From: Aromatoleum aromaticum EbN1
GTDB taxonomy: Bacteria > Pseudomonadota > Gammaproteobacteria > Burkholderiales > Rhodocyclaceae
DNA length: 64,000 nt
Assembly: GCF_000025965.1 (NCBI RefSeq)
Contig: NC_006513.1
Span: forward strand, 2,108,001 to 2,172,000
Reading direction: 5' to 3'
Numbering within the stretch: the first letter of the stretch is position 1; each line of letters starts with the position of its first letter. The notes beneath the pieces are model-generated. The model worked only from the letters and a program-made list of their open reading frames with translations, made no database searches and had not been told where the DNA came from. A program made the translations under genes and the position numbers. This document shows, one piece after another, positions 28,088 through 38,216 of this stretch.

Positions 28088-29851
28088 ATGAGCGCCGATT
28101 CGAAAGTACAACTCACCGCCTTGCTGCGCGCCGCGCTCAAGAGCATCGCGCCGGAACTGGCCGATACGCCGATCCACCTCGAACGACCGAAACAGGCCGG
28201 CCATGGCGATTTCGCGACGAACCTCGCGCTGCAGCTCGCGAAACCGCTGCGCCGCCGCCCGCGCGAGCTCGCGGAGTTGCTGCTCGCCGAGCTGCCGCGC
28301 TCGACGCTGGTCGCGGCGACCGAAGTCGCCGGCGCCGGCTTCATCAACTTCACGCTCGCCGCCGGCGCAAAGACCGCAGCGGTCGGCACGGTGCTCGAGC
28401 GCGGCGCCGAGTTCGGCCGTGGCGCGCGCAACGGCACCAGCGTGCAGCTCGAATTCGTCTCGGCGAACCCGACCGGCCCGCTGCACGTCGGCCACGGCCG
28501 CGGAGCGGCCTACGGCGCGTCGCTCGCCGCAGTGCTCGATTTCGCCGGCTCGGACGTGACTCGCGAGTACTACATCAACGACGCGGGTCGCCAGATGGAC
28601 ATCCTCGCGCTGTCGACGTGGCTGCGCTATCTCGCGCTGTATGGCCTCGACATCCCGTTCCCGCCGAACGCCTACCAGGGCGACTACGTCGTCGACATGG
28701 CGCGCGCGATGCGCGAGGGGCACCAGGACCGCTTCGCCGGCTTCACAATCGAACAGGTGCTCGAGGGCGCCCCGGGGCTGCCGGTTGCCGAGCGCAAGGA
28801 CGACGAAGCGAAAACGCAGCGCGAGGACCACCTCGACATGCTGATCGCGAACGCCAAGCGGCTGCTGGGCGAGGACTACCATTTCGTGCACGGCTTCGCG
28901 CTCAACGAGCAGCTCGGGGACGGGCGCGACGACCTCGAAGAGTTCGGCGTGCATTTCGACAAGTGGTTCTCGGAGAAGAGCCTGTTCGACACCGGGCTCG
29001 TGGATCGCGCGGTCGCGGAGCTCGAGAAGCGTGGCCACGTGTATCTGCAGGACGGCGCGAAGTGGTTCCGCTCGACCGCGTTCGGCGACGAGAAGGACCG
29101 CGTCGTGCAGCGCGAGAACGGGCTGTACACGTATTTCGCGTCGGACATCGCGTACCACCTGAACAAGTACGAGCGGGGCTACGACCGGATCATCGACATC
29201 TGGGGCGCCGACCACCACGGCTACATTCCGCGCGTCAAGGGAGCGATCGCCGCGCTCGGCCTGCCGCCGGAAAAACTCGAAGTCGCGCTGGTGCAGTTCG
29301 CGGTGCTGTATCGCAACGGCCAGAAAGCGTCGATGTCGACGCGCTCGGGCGAATTCGTCACGCTGCGGGAGCTGCGCCGCGAAGTCGGCAACGACGCGTG
29401 CCGCTTCTTCTACGTGCTGAGGAAGAGCGACCAGCACCTCGATTTTGACCTCGACCTGGCGAAAAGCCAGAGCAACGAGAACCCGGTGTATTACGTGCAG
29501 TACGCGCATGCGCGGGTGTGCTCGGTGCTCGAGCAGTGGGGCGGCGAGGCGGCTGAACTGCGTGCCGCGCAGCTCGATCTCCTCGGGAACGAGCGCGAGC
29601 TCGCGCTGTGCGCGCGCCTCGGCGGCTTCCCCGAGCTGATCCAGAACGCCGCGGCGGACCATGCGCCGCACCAGATCGCGTTCTACCTGAAGGACCTCGC
29701 CGCGGAGTTCCACAGCTGGTACAACGCCGAGCGCATGCTCGTCGACGATCCCGCGCTGCGCCTGGCGCGGCTCGCGCTGGCGACGGCGGTGCGGCAGGTG
29801 CTGGCGACTGCACTGGCGCTGCTCGGCGTGTCCGCCCCGCAGTCGATGTAA
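28088..29851 (+). CDS. argS: Arginyl-tRNA synthetase
   Basis: 587 residues, class I synthetase of normal length. It has the N-terminal Arg-tRNA-synthetase additional domain (RPKQAGHGDFATNLALQLAK), the HIGH-type motif NPTGPLHVGHGRGAAYG, the catalytic-domain stretch YYINDAGRQMDILALS, the KMSKS-equivalent QKASMSTRSGEFVTLREL, and the C-terminal DALR anticodon-binding domain (PVYYVQYAHARVCSVLEQW). A TATAAT box lies just upstream. The SPOR protein follows after 23 bases. Confidence 0.97.
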   Translation: MSADSKVQLTALLRAALKSIAPELADTPIHLERPKQAGHGDFATNLALQLAKPLRRRPRELAELLLAELPRSTLVAATEVAGAGFINFTLAAGAKTAAVGTVLERGAEFGRGARNGTSVQLEFVSANPTGPLHVGHGRGAAYGASLAAVLDFAGSDVTREYYINDAGRQMDILALSTWLRYLALYGLDIPFPPNAYQGDYVVDMARAMREGHQDRFAGFTIEQVLEGAPGLPVAERKDDEAKTQREDHLDMLIANAKRLLGEDYHFVHGFALNEQLGDGRDDLEEFGVHFDKWFSEKSLFDTGLVDRAVAELEKRGHVYLQDGAKWFRSTAFGDEKDRVVQRENGLYTYFASDIAYHLNKYERGYDRIIDIWGADHHGYIPRVKGAIAALGLPPEKLEVALVQFAVLYRNGQKASMSTRSGEFVTLRELRREVGNDACRFFYVLRKSDQHLDFDLDLAKSQSNENPVYYVQYAHARVCSVLEQWGGEAAELRAAQLDLLGNERELALCARLGGFPELIQNAAADHAPHQIAFYLKDLAAEFHSWYNAERMLVDDPALRLARLALATAVRQVLATALALLGVSAPQSM

Positions 29852-29874
29852 CGCCCCAACGTCCGGAGAACCCC

Positions 29875-30447
29875 GTGAGCCGCGCCCCCAAGTCCCGACC
29901 GACAACCCGCCGCCCGCCCGCGAAAAGCGGCGGCGGGGTGATCGTCGGCATCTTCATCGGCCTGATCCTCGGCGCCTTGTTCGCAGCCGGTGCCGCCTGG
30001 TGGTTTACCCGCTCGTCGCCTTTCCAGACGCCGCAAGGCAGCGTGCCGAGCCGTGTGCCGTCGGCGCCGGACCAGCCGCCGGTGTCGTTGCCGGGCAAGC
30101 CCGGCGACCGCCCTGTCGTCAAGCCCGACTTCGAGTTCTACAAGATCCTGCCGCAGGGCAACGGCGCGCCTGCCGAAGTCCCGCCCGCCCCGCCCGTACC
30201 CCCCGTCGCCGAACGACTGTATCTGCAGATCGGCGCTTTCGAGAATCCCGCCGAAGCCGACAACCTCAAGGCGAGGCTCGCGCTCGCCGGCATCGAGGCG
30301 AGCGCGCAGCGCGCGCAGCTGGCTGATGGGCGCACGATGCACCGCGTGCGGATCGGCCCGTTCGCCAAGCCGGAAGACATGAATCCGGTGCGCACGCGGC
30401 TCGCCGATGCCGGCTTCACCGGGACCGTCGTGAAAGCCAGCCCCTGA
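29875..30447 (+). CDS. SPOR-domain membrane protein (FtsN-like)
   Basis: 190 residues from a GTG start with GGAG upstream. Topology is FtsN-like: a short basic cytoplasmic tail, one membrane helix (GGVIVGIFIGLILGALFAAGAAWWF), a Pro-rich linker and a C-terminal SPOR domain (ERLYLQIGAFENPAEADNLKARLALAGIEASAQ to VRIGPFAKPEDMNPVRTRLADAGF). SPOR domains bind denuded peptidoglycan at the division septum. The argS-SPOR-dsbA order is common in betaproteobacteria. Confidence 0.9.
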   Translation: MSRAPKSRPTTRRPPAKSGGGVIVGIFIGLILGALFAAGAAWWFTRSSPFQTPQGSVPSRVPSAPDQPPVSLPGKPGDRPVVKPDFEFYKILPQGNGAPAEVPPAPPVPPVAERLYLQIGAFENPAEADNLKARLALAGIEASAQRAQLADGRTMHRVRIGPFAKPEDMNPVRTRLADAGFTGTVVKASP

Positions 30448-30538
30448 TTCGCGGCTTCATGCCGCCGGCACGGGCGTTCGCGGGAACGTCCGCCCGCCGC
30501 CGCCGTCCGAAACCCTGTCATCAACCCGGGAGCAATGC

Positions 30539-31183
30539 ATGAATCGTCGTCTCGCCCTCAAGCAACTCGCCGCGCTCGGCGCGCTGTCCACGCTGGGCGC
30601 CTCCGCCTCCGTCTTCGCCCAGCGGGAGGCTTTCCAGACGCTGGGTACGAAGGTGCCCACCGAAGTCGCAGGCAAGATCGAAGTGATCGAGTTCTTTTCG
30701 TACGGCTGTCCGCACTGCCACGACTTCGAACCGCTGCTCAACGGCTGGGCGAAGAAGCTGCAGGGCGACGTGAATTTCATCAAGGTGCCGATCACGTTCA
30801 ATCGTCCCGAATGGACGGCGCTGGCGCGGCTCTATTACACACTCGAAGCGATGGGCCAGGCCGAAGAGAAAGGGGCGGCGGTGTTCGCCGCGATCCATGA
30901 CGAGAGGAAGCCGTTGCACCGGGAGGACGTGCTGATGCAGTGGGTCGCCGGCTCGGGACTCGACAGCAAGCAATTCAGCGACACCTACAAGTCGTTCGGC
31001 GTGCAGTCGAAAGTGCAGCGCTCGAACCAGATCGCGGCGGCCTACAAGGTCAGCGGCGTGCCGATGATGGCTGTCGACGGCCGCTACACCGTGTCCGCGA
31101 GTTCGGCGGGCGGATTCGAGCAGATGCTCAAGGAAGTCGACCAGCTGATCGCGCGCTCGCGCAGCGAGCAGAAAAAAAGCTGA
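30539..31183 (+). CDS. dsbA: Thiol:disulfide interchange protein DsbA
   Basis: 214 residues with a signal peptide (MNRRLALKQLAALGALSTLG, with a cut near SVFAQ). The twin Arg start is Tat-like but lacks a full motif. The active site is FFSYGCPHCHDFEPLL (CPHC) and the cis-Pro loop is VSGVPMMAVDGRY. It introduces disulfides into periplasmic proteins and would act opposite to the DsbD encoded at 2758-4572. Confidence 0.95.
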   Translation: MNRRLALKQLAALGALSTLGASASVFAQREAFQTLGTKVPTEVAGKIEVIEFFSYGCPHCHDFEPLLNGWAKKLQGDVNFIKVPITFNRPEWTALARLYYTLEAMGQAEEKGAAVFAAIHDERKPLHREDVLMQWVAGSGLDSKQFSDTYKSFGVQSKVQRSNQIAAAYKVSGVPMMAVDGRYTVSASSAGGFEQMLKEVDQLIARSRSEQKKS

Positions 31184-31352
31184 CTTTCGTCACGACCCGC
31201 AACCCCCCGGCCGACCCGCGCGGCCGGATAACCCTACGGGGTAAAAGCTTCTTTCGCCGCGCGTCCGATCCGGGTATCGTTTTCGACGGAAGCGGGTCGG
31301 CGCCCGTATGACGCCGCATTGCACAGCCCGTCTTCGACAAACGGAGGCAGCG

Positions 31353-34300
31353 ATGCAGTCACTTCAGGCGGAGGTCGACGCCGCGCAATTCGACGCGGTT
31401 CTGGAACAGATCGCGAACAAGTTGCCGGCCGACCAGGCGGCGCTCATCGAGCCGTTCGCGCGGCGATGGCTCGGCCAGGTGGCCCCGGAGGATCTCGCCG
31501 ACCGTTCGGTCGACGACCTGTACGGTGCCGTGGTCAGCCACTGGCAGTTCGTGCGCAAGCATCGCGGCGGCACGCGCTTGCGCGTATACAACCCGAAGCT
31601 CGAAGAGCACGGCTGGGAATCCACGCATACCGTCGTCGAAATCGTCAATGACGACATGCCGTTCCTCGTCGACTCGATCACGATGGAAGTCAACCGGCAG
31701 GGGCTCACGCTGCACCTGATCATCCATCCGGTGATGCGTATCCTGCGCGACGAAGCGGGCCAGTACCTCGGGATTGCGGAAGACGGCGACACGCACGGGC
31801 ATTACGAGTCGATCATCCACGTCGAGGTCGACCGGCGCACCGAAGCGGACGACGTGGACGCGCTGCGCAGCGGGCTCGAGCGCGTGCTCGCCGATGTGCG
31901 GGCGGCAGTCACCGACTGGCCGGCGATGCAGCAGCGCGTGGTCGAGATCATCCAGGGCATCGAGCAGGACCCGCCGCCGGTCCCGCCGGACGAGATCGCG
32001 GAGACGGTGGCTTTCCTGAAGTGGCTGCTGGACGAGAACATCGTGCTGCTCGGCTGCCGCGACTACGAGCTGGTCGCCGCCAACGGCGACAGCGAACTGC
32101 ACATCCGGCCCGGCTCGGGGCTGGGCTTGCTGCGAGAGCGTCCGGGAGAGAACGTGTCGCGTTCGTTCGCCGCGCTGCCGATGAACCTCAAGGCGACGCT
32201 GCCGAATCTGCCCGTGCTGCTGACCGTGACCAAGTCGAACACGCGCTCCACCGTGCATCGGCCGGGGTTCATCGACCGGTTCAGCGTCAAGGTGTTCGAC
32301 GAGAACGGCCGCGCGCGCGCCGAGCGCCGCGTGATCGGGCTGCTGGCGTCGACCGCGTACAGCACCAGCCCGAGGCTGATTCCGTTCCTGCGCCGCAAGG
32401 TCGCCGCGGTCGTCGAGCAGGCGGGTTTGCTGCCGAAAAGCCATGCCGCGAAGGCGTTGCTGACGATCCTCGAGCGCTACCCGCGCGACGAGCTGTTCCA
32501 GATCTCGACGGAGGATCTGTACCACCAGGCGATGGGCATCCTGCGGCTCGGCGAGCGCCAGCGCACGCGCCTTTTCGTCCGCACCGACCCGTTCGCGCGT
32601 TTCGTCTCGTGCCTGATCTACGTGCCGCGAGAGCACTACAACACCGACCAGCGGCTGCGCATGCAGGCGGTGCTGATGGAAGCCTTCAACGGCAGCAGCG
32701 CCGAGTTCGACGTGCAGTTTTCCGAATCGGCGCTGGCGCGCGTTCTGATCATCGTGCGCACGCGCGACTCGACGATTCCGCCGTTCGATGTGCACGAACT
32801 CGAGCAGCGGCTGGTGCGGGCGACGCGGCGCTGGGAGGACGAGTTGCAGCGCGCGATCCTCGAGCACTGCGGCGAGGAGCGAGGCATGGCGCTGCTGCGC
32901 CGCTACGCCGACGGTTTTCCGGCCGGCTACCGCGAGGAATACGCGCCGCGCGTCGCGGTGTTCGACATCGAGCAGATGGAAGCGCTTGCCGATGACCGCG
33001 ACCTGGCCATGAGCCTCTACATCCCGCTCGAAGCCCCGCCTGGGCGGCTGAACTTCAAGATCTACCGTGTCGGCGCGCCGGTGCCGCTGTCGCAGAGCCT
33101 GCCGATGCTCGAACGCATGGGCGTGCGCGTCATCGACGAGAAACCCTCGGAGATCGAGCGCCAGGACGGGCGCTGCGTGTGGATCCACGACTTCGGGCTG
33201 TCGTACGCGGGCGCCGAGGAGCTCAACCTGGACCGGTTGCGGGCACTGTTCCACGACGCTTTCCTGCACGCCTGGCGCGGCGAGATCGAGAGCGACGACT
33301 TCAACCGCCTGACGCTGCTCGCCGGGCTCACGTGGCGCGAGATCGTCGTGCTCCGCGCCTACGCCAAGCACATGCGCCAGGCCGCCTTCACGTTCAGCCA
33401 GGCGTACATGGAGCAGACGCTCGCGGCCCACCCGAAGCTCGCGCGGCAACTGATCGACCTGTTCGCGCTGCGCTTCGACCCGGCGCGCGGCGGCGAGCGC
33501 GAGGCGCAGGCGGCGGCGCTCGTCGCAAGCATCGAGGAGGCGCTGAACAACGTCGCCAACCTCGACGAGGACCGTATCCTGCGGCAGTTCCTCGCGATGG
33601 TGCTGGCGACGCTGCGCACGAACTACTACCAGCGCGCCGCCGACGGCGGGCCGAAGCCGTACCTGTCGCTGAAGCTCGATCCGCGGCGCATCCCGAACCT
33701 GCCGCAGCCGCTGCCGATGTTCGAGATTTCGGTCTATTCGCCGCGCTTCGAAGGCGTGCATCTGCGCGGCGGGCGCGTCGCACGCGGTGGCCTGCGCTGG
33801 TCCGACCGCATGGAGGACTTCCGCACCGAAGTGCTCGGCCTGGTGAAGGCGCAGATCGTCAAGAACGCAGTCATCGTGCCGGTCGGCTCGAAAGGCGGCT
33901 TCGTCGTCAAGAACCCGCCCGTCGGCGACCGTGAGGCGCTGCTGGCTGAAGGTGTCGAGTGCTACCGCACGTACCTGCGCGGCCTGCTCGACGTGACCGA
34001 CAATCTCGTGCAGGGCCGGGTCGTGCCTCCCGTGGATGTGCTGCGCCACGACGAGGACGACCCTTACCTTGTCGTCGCCGCCGACAAGGGAACGGCGACG
34101 TTCTCCGATCACGCGAACGCAGTGGCGGCCGAATACGGCTTCTGGCTCGGCGATGCGTTCGCCTCCGGCGGCTCGGCGGGCTACGACCACAAGAAAATGG
34201 GCATCACTGCGCGCGGCGCGTGGGAGTCGGTCAAGCGCCACTTCCGCGAACTCGGGCTGAACACGCAGGAACAATCGTTCACCGTCGTCGGCATCGGCGA

Positions 34301-36170
34301 CATGTCCGGCGACGTATTCGGCAACGGCATGCTGCGTTCGCCCAGGATCCTGCTCGTCGCCGCGTTCGACCACCGCCATATCTTCATCGACCCGACTCCG
34401 GACGCCGAAACCTCGTTTGCCGAACGCGAGCGCCTGTTCGCGCTGCCGCGCTCGTCGTGGGACGACTACGACAGGGCGTTGATCTCGGCAGGCGGCGGCG
34501 TGTGGTCGCGCCATGCGAAATCGATTCCCCTGTCGCCGCAGGTGCGCGAGGCGCTCGACATCGAAGCCGAGATACTGTCGCCCGCCGAGCTGATCCGCGC
34601 GATCCTCACCGCGCCGGTCGCTCTGCTCTACAACGGTGGCATCGGGACGTATGTCAAGGCGACCAGCGAGACTGACGCTGCGGTCGGCGACCGGGCGAAC
34701 GACGCGGTGCGTGTCAATGGGGCGGCGCTGCGCTGCCGCGTCGTCGGCGAAGGCGGCAACCTCGGCGTCACGCAGCTCGGGCGCATCGAATACGCGCTGC
34801 GCGGCGGCAAGATCAACACCGATGCGATCGATAACTCCGGCGGCGTCGACTGCTCGGATCACGAGGTGAACATCAAGATCCTGCTCGACAGCGTCGTCGC
34901 CGAAGGCGACCTGACCGACAAGCAGCGCAACGCCCTGCTCGTCGAGATGACCGACGAAGTCGCCAGCCTCGTGCTGCGCGACAACTACGGCCAGACGCAG
35001 GTGCTGTCGGTGACGCGCTCGCGGGGCGGGGCGCTGCTCGGCGAACAGGCCGAATTCATCCGCCGGCTCGGCCATGCGGGGCGCCTGAACCGCAAGCTCG
35101 AGTTCCTGCCGATGGACGAGGAGATTGCCGAGCGGGCGCTCAAGCAGATCGGCCTCGTCGCGCCCGAACTCGCGGTGTTGCTCGCGTACAGCAAGATCGA
35201 GCTGTTCGATGAAGTCATCGCCTCCGACGTGCCGGAGGACCCGTACATCTCGGCCGCGCTGAAGAACTATTTCCCGAAGCCGCTGCGCGATCGCTACGCG
35301 GCGCAGATCGAGCGCCACCCGCTGCGGCGCGAGATCATCGCGACGCATGTCGTAAACAGCATGATCAACCGCGTCGGACCGACTTTCGTCAGCCGGCTGC
35401 ACGGCGAACTCGGCGCGACGCCGGCGGAAGTCGTGCGGGCGTACATGGCGAGCCGCGAAGTGTATGGCCTTGTGCCGACGTGGCGCGACATCGAGTCGCT
35501 CGACAACGTCGTCGCCGACGCGGTGCAGACCGAGATGATCCTCGAGTCGGTGCGGCTGATCGAGCGCGGCGCGGTGTGGTTCCTGCGCCGCCGCAACTGG
35601 ATTGCCGACCTGCGGGCGACGCTCGACTACTTCTCGGCGGGGGCCGCGGAATTGTCGGCCGGGCTGCGCGACTTCATCCAGCCGGCGTATCGCGAAGTCC
35701 TCGACGCCGTTGCCGCAGACTTCATCGAGAAAGGTGTTCCGGCGCCGCTCGCGCATCGCATCGCGTCGCTCGACGAGCTGTATTCGGCGCTCGATCTCGT
35801 CGAAGTCGCGGCGGAAACCGGGCGGCCGGAAGCGACCGTGGCGCGCGTGTATTACGCCCTCGGCGACCAGCTCGACCTGTACTGGCTCGGGCTGCAGATC
35901 TCCGCGTTGCCGGCCGAATCGCGCTGGCAGGGGCTCGCGCGCAGCGCGCTGCGCAACGAGCTGTCGAACCAGGCGCGCATCCTCGCGGCCGAAGCGCTCA
36001 GGCATTGTCCGGGCGTCGAACAGCCCGAAGTGGTGATCGCTGCATGGGAATCCCGCAACCGCAGCAACGTCGAGCGTTACCGGCATCTCCTCGCGGACGT
36101 GAAGACCGCCGCGCAGACCGACATGTCGATGCTGTCGGTGCTGTTGCGCGAGCTGCGCAACATGAGCTGA
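31353..36170 (+). CDS. Large NAD-specific glutamate dehydrogenase (about 180 kDa, GDH2/GdhB type)
   Basis: 1605 residues from the ATG preceded by GGAGG; an upstream ATG 45 bases earlier lacks a ribosome site. The family has long N-terminal ACT-like modules (DMPFLVDSITMEVNRQGLTLHLIIHPVMR), then the catalytic core with GGLRWSDRMEDFRTEVLGLVKAQIVKNAVIVPVGSKGGFV (catalytic Lys) and a Rossmann region ending NIKILLDSVVAEGDLTDKQRN. It interconverts glutamate and 2-oxoglutarate with NAD and is usually catabolic, fitting the asparaginase and arginase-OAT genes upstream. A very long antisense open frame is a codon-bias artefact. Confidence 0.96.
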   Translation: MQSLQAEVDAAQFDAVLEQIANKLPADQAALIEPFARRWLGQVAPEDLADRSVDDLYGAVVSHWQFVRKHRGGTRLRVYNPKLEEHGWESTHTVVEIVNDDMPFLVDSITMEVNRQGLTLHLIIHPVMRILRDEAGQYLGIAEDGDTHGHYESIIHVEVDRRTEADDVDALRSGLERVLADVRAAVTDWPAMQQRVVEIIQGIEQDPPPVPPDEIAETVAFLKWLLDENIVLLGCRDYELVAANGDSELHIRPGSGLGLLRERPGENVSRSFAALPMNLKATLPNLPVLLTVTKSNTRSTVHRPGFIDRFSVKVFDENGRARAERRVIGLLASTAYSTSPRLIPFLRRKVAAVVEQAGLLPKSHAAKALLTILERYPRDELFQISTEDLYHQAMGILRLGERQRTRLFVRTDPFARFVSCLIYVPREHYNTDQRLRMQAVLMEAFNGSSAEFDVQFSESALARVLIIVRTRDSTIPPFDVHELEQRLVRATRRWEDELQRAILEHCGEERGMALLRRYADGFPAGYREEYAPRVAVFDIEQMEALADDRDLAMSLYIPLEAPPGRLNFKIYRVGAPVPLSQSLPMLERMGVRVIDEKPSEIERQDGRCVWIHDFGLSYAGAEELNLDRLRALFHDAFLHAWRGEIESDDFNRLTLLAGLTWREIVVLRAYAKHMRQAAFTFSQAYMEQTLAAHPKLARQLIDLFALRFDPARGGEREAQAAALVASIEEALNNVANLDEDRILRQFLAMVLATLRTNYYQRAADGGPKPYLSLKLDPRRIPNLPQPLPMFEISVYSPRFEGVHLRGGRVARGGLRWSDRMEDFRTEVLGLVKAQIVKNAVIVPVGSKGGFVVKNPPVGDREALLAEGVECYRTYLRGLLDVTDNLVQGRVVPPVDVLRHDEDDPYLVVAADKGTATFSDHANAVAAEYGFWLGDAFASGGSAGYDHKKMGITARGAWESVKRHFRELGLNTQEQSFTVVGIGDMSGDVFGNGMLRSPRILLVAAFDHRHIFIDPTPDAETSFAERERLFALPRSSWDDYDRALISAGGGVWSRHAKSIPLSPQVREALDIEAEILSPAELIRAILTAPVALLYNGGIGTYVKATSETDAAVGDRANDAVRVNGAALRCRVVGEGGNLGVTQLGRIEYALRGGKINTDAIDNSGGVDCSDHEVNIKILLDSVVAEGDLTDKQRNALLVEMTDEVASLVLRDNYGQTQVLSVTRSRGGALLGEQAEFIRRLGHAGRLNRKLEFLPMDEEIAERALKQIGLVAPELAVLLAYSKIELFDEVIASDVPEDPYISAALKNYFPKPLRDRYAAQIERHPLRREIIATHVVNSMINRVGPTFVSRLHGELGATPAEVVRAYMASREVYGLVPTWRDIESLDNVVADAVQTEMILESVRLIERGAVWFLRRRNWIADLRATLDYFSAGAAELSAGLRDFIQPAYREVLDAVAADFIEKGVPAPLAHRIASLDELYSALDLVEVAAETGRPEATVARVYYALGDQLDLYWLGLQISALPAESRWQGLARSALRNELSNQARILAAEALRHCPGVEQPEVVIAAWESRNRSNVERYRHLLADVKTAAQTDMSMLSVLLRELRNMS

Positions 36171-36195
36171 AGAGCGCCGGGCATGCGTCGCGAGT

Positions 36196-38118
36196 CTACA
36201 GCTCGACCTGCGTGCCGAGCTCGACGACGCGGTTCGGCGGGATGTGGAAGTAGTCGGCCGCACTGCCGGCGTTGCGGAACATGACGATGAAGAGCTTTTC
36301 GCGCCAGCGCGGCATGCCGGAACCAACGCGTGACACGAGGGTCTCGCGCCCGAGGAAGAACGACGTTTCCATCATGGCGAATTTCAGGCCGAAATCCGCG
36401 CACCGCACGAGCGCCGCCGGCAGGTCGGGGTCGTCCTTGAAGCCGTAGTTCACGCGCACGCGGTAGAAGCCGTAGTCGAGCTCCTCGACGGCCACGCGCT
36501 CGCTGTCGGGAACATGTGGCACGTCGGCGGTCTCGACGGTCAGCAGCACGACGCGATGATGCAGCACCTTGTTGTGCACGAGGTTGTGCAGCAGCGCGCG
36601 CGGCACGCCCTCGAGCCACGTCGTCAGGAACACCGCAGTGCCGTCGACGCGTGGCGAAGGGCTGTTGAACATCGACCGGATGAAAGTGTCGAGCGGTATC
36701 GTGTCGGTGCGGAGGCGGCGGTTGAGCAGTTCGCGGCCGCGCTTCCAGGTCGTCAGTAGCGTGAAGATCAGCGCCCCGACCAGCAGCGGGAACCAGCCGC
36801 CGGCGAGGATTTTCACGGTGGTCGCGGAGAAGAATGCGACGTCGACGGCGAGGAACACGCCGAGGAAGAGTCCCGCCTGCAGCCTGCCCCAGCCCCACAG
36901 CGCGCGGACGACGACGAACGCGAGCAGGGTGTCGATCATCATCGTCAGTGTGACCGCGATGCCATACGCCGACGCGAGCGCGCTCGACGAGCGGAAGCCG
37001 ACGACCAGCGCGACCACCGCCCCGAGCAGCATCCAGTTGATGCTCGGCACGTAGATCTGGCCCATCTCGCGTTCCGACGTGAAGATCGTGCGCATGCGTG
37101 GCGCGTAACCGAGCTGCATCGCCTGGCGGGTCAGCGAGTAGGCGCCGGAGATCACCGCCTGGCTGGCGATGATCGTTGCCAGCGTCGCCATCGCGACCAT
37201 CGGGTACACCAGCGCGTCAGGCACCAGCAGGTAGAACGGATTGCGCACGTTGTCGGGGTGATCGAGGATCAGCGCGCCCTGGCCGAGGTAGTTCAGGTAC
37301 AGCGACGGAAACACGACGAGGAACCACGCGAACTTGATCGGACGGCGGCCGAAGTGGCCCATGTCCGCATACAGCGCCTCGCCGCCGGTGATCGCGAGCA
37401 CGACCGCGCCGAGCGACAGCCAGCCAACCAGCGGCATGTCGGCAAAGAAGCGCAGCGCCCAGCGCGGGTCGAGCGCGCCGATGATCTCGGGATGCAGCGT
37501 GATACCCGCAATGCCGAGCACTGCGAGCAGGACGAACCACACCAGCATCACCGGCCCGAAGATCCTGCCGACACTGCCGGTGCCGTGGCGCTGAATGACG
37601 AACAGGCCGCACAGCACGGCCAGCGCGATCGGCAGCACGTACGGGCGGAACGCCGGCGTCGCGACCTCGAGGCCTTCGACTGCCGACAGCACCGAGATCG
37701 CCGGCGTGATCATGCCGTCGCCGTAGAACAGCGCGGCACCGAACACCCCCAGCGCCGACAGCACCCAGGCCTTGCGGCCGGGCGGCACCGCGCGCAGCAC
37801 GAGCGAGGTCAGCGCCATGATGCCGCCTTCGCCGCGGTTGTCGGCGCGGGTGATGAACAACACGTATTTCGCCGACACCACGAGCACCAGCGCCCAGAAC
37901 ACCAGCGACAGGATGCCGTAGACGTTCTGGGGCGTCACCGGCACCGCATGCGGGCCGTTGAAGACTTCTTTCAGCGTGTAGAGAGGGCTTGTGCCGATGT
38001 CGCCATAGACGACGCCGACCGCGGCGACCGCGAGCCCGGCAATGCCGCGTCGCGGAGCGGGGGCGTGCGCCGCGGCAGCTGCTGCGGGTGAAGTATTCAC
38101 ACCCTCGAGTGCCTGCAT
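36196..38118 (-). CDS. kup: Potassium uptake protein Kup
   Basis: 640 residues, the normal Kup length. About 12 membrane helices follow the signature AAVGVVYGDIGTSPLYTLKEVF, with ITRADNRGEGGIMALTSL, the GDGMITPAISVLSAVEGLEV stretch and a roughly 180-residue cytoplasmic tail. A proton-coupled K+ importer of the HAK/KUP/KT family. Convergent with the glutamate dehydrogenase gene, with only 25 bases between the stops. Confidence 0.96.
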   Translation of the reverse strand: MQALEGVNTSPAAAAAAHAPAPRRGIAGLAVAAVGVVYGDIGTSPLYTLKEVFNGPHAVPVTPQNVYGILSLVFWALVLVVSAKYVLFITRADNRGEGGIMALTSLVLRAVPPGRKAWVLSALGVFGAALFYGDGMITPAISVLSAVEGLEVATPAFRPYVLPIALAVLCGLFVIQRHGTGSVGRIFGPVMLVWFVLLAVLGIAGITLHPEIIGALDPRWALRFFADMPLVGWLSLGAVVLAITGGEALYADMGHFGRRPIKFAWFLVVFPSLYLNYLGQGALILDHPDNVRNPFYLLVPDALVYPMVAMATLATIIASQAVISGAYSLTRQAMQLGYAPRMRTIFTSEREMGQIYVPSINWMLLGAVVALVVGFRSSSALASAYGIAVTLTMMIDTLLAFVVVRALWGWGRLQAGLFLGVFLAVDVAFFSATTVKILAGGWFPLLVGALIFTLLTTWKRGRELLNRRLRTDTIPLDTFIRSMFNSPSPRVDGTAVFLTTWLEGVPRALLHNLVHNKVLHHRVVLLTVETADVPHVPDSERVAVEELDYGFYRVRVNYGFKDDPDLPAALVRCADFGLKFAMMETSFFLGRETLVSRVGSGMPRWREKLFIVMFRNAGSAADYFHIPPNRVVELGTQVEL

Positions 38119-38216
38119 GAATACTCCCGGGGGACTTGGCGCGAGGCGCGTAGATTAGCGCAGTGCACCATCGCCGACGAGCAGATTTTCACGCTCCGGA
38201 GAAGAATCTTCGGCCG

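Noticed and set aside
27629-29905. A 758-codon minus-strand frame opposite argS and ubiB
   Set aside because: Antisense to argS and out of frame with ubiB; no family features.
31359-36326. A 1655-codon open frame antisense to the glutamate dehydrogenase gene
   Set aside because: It mirrors the third-position GC bias of the real gene, has Arg/Gln/His-rich composition and no recognisable domain.
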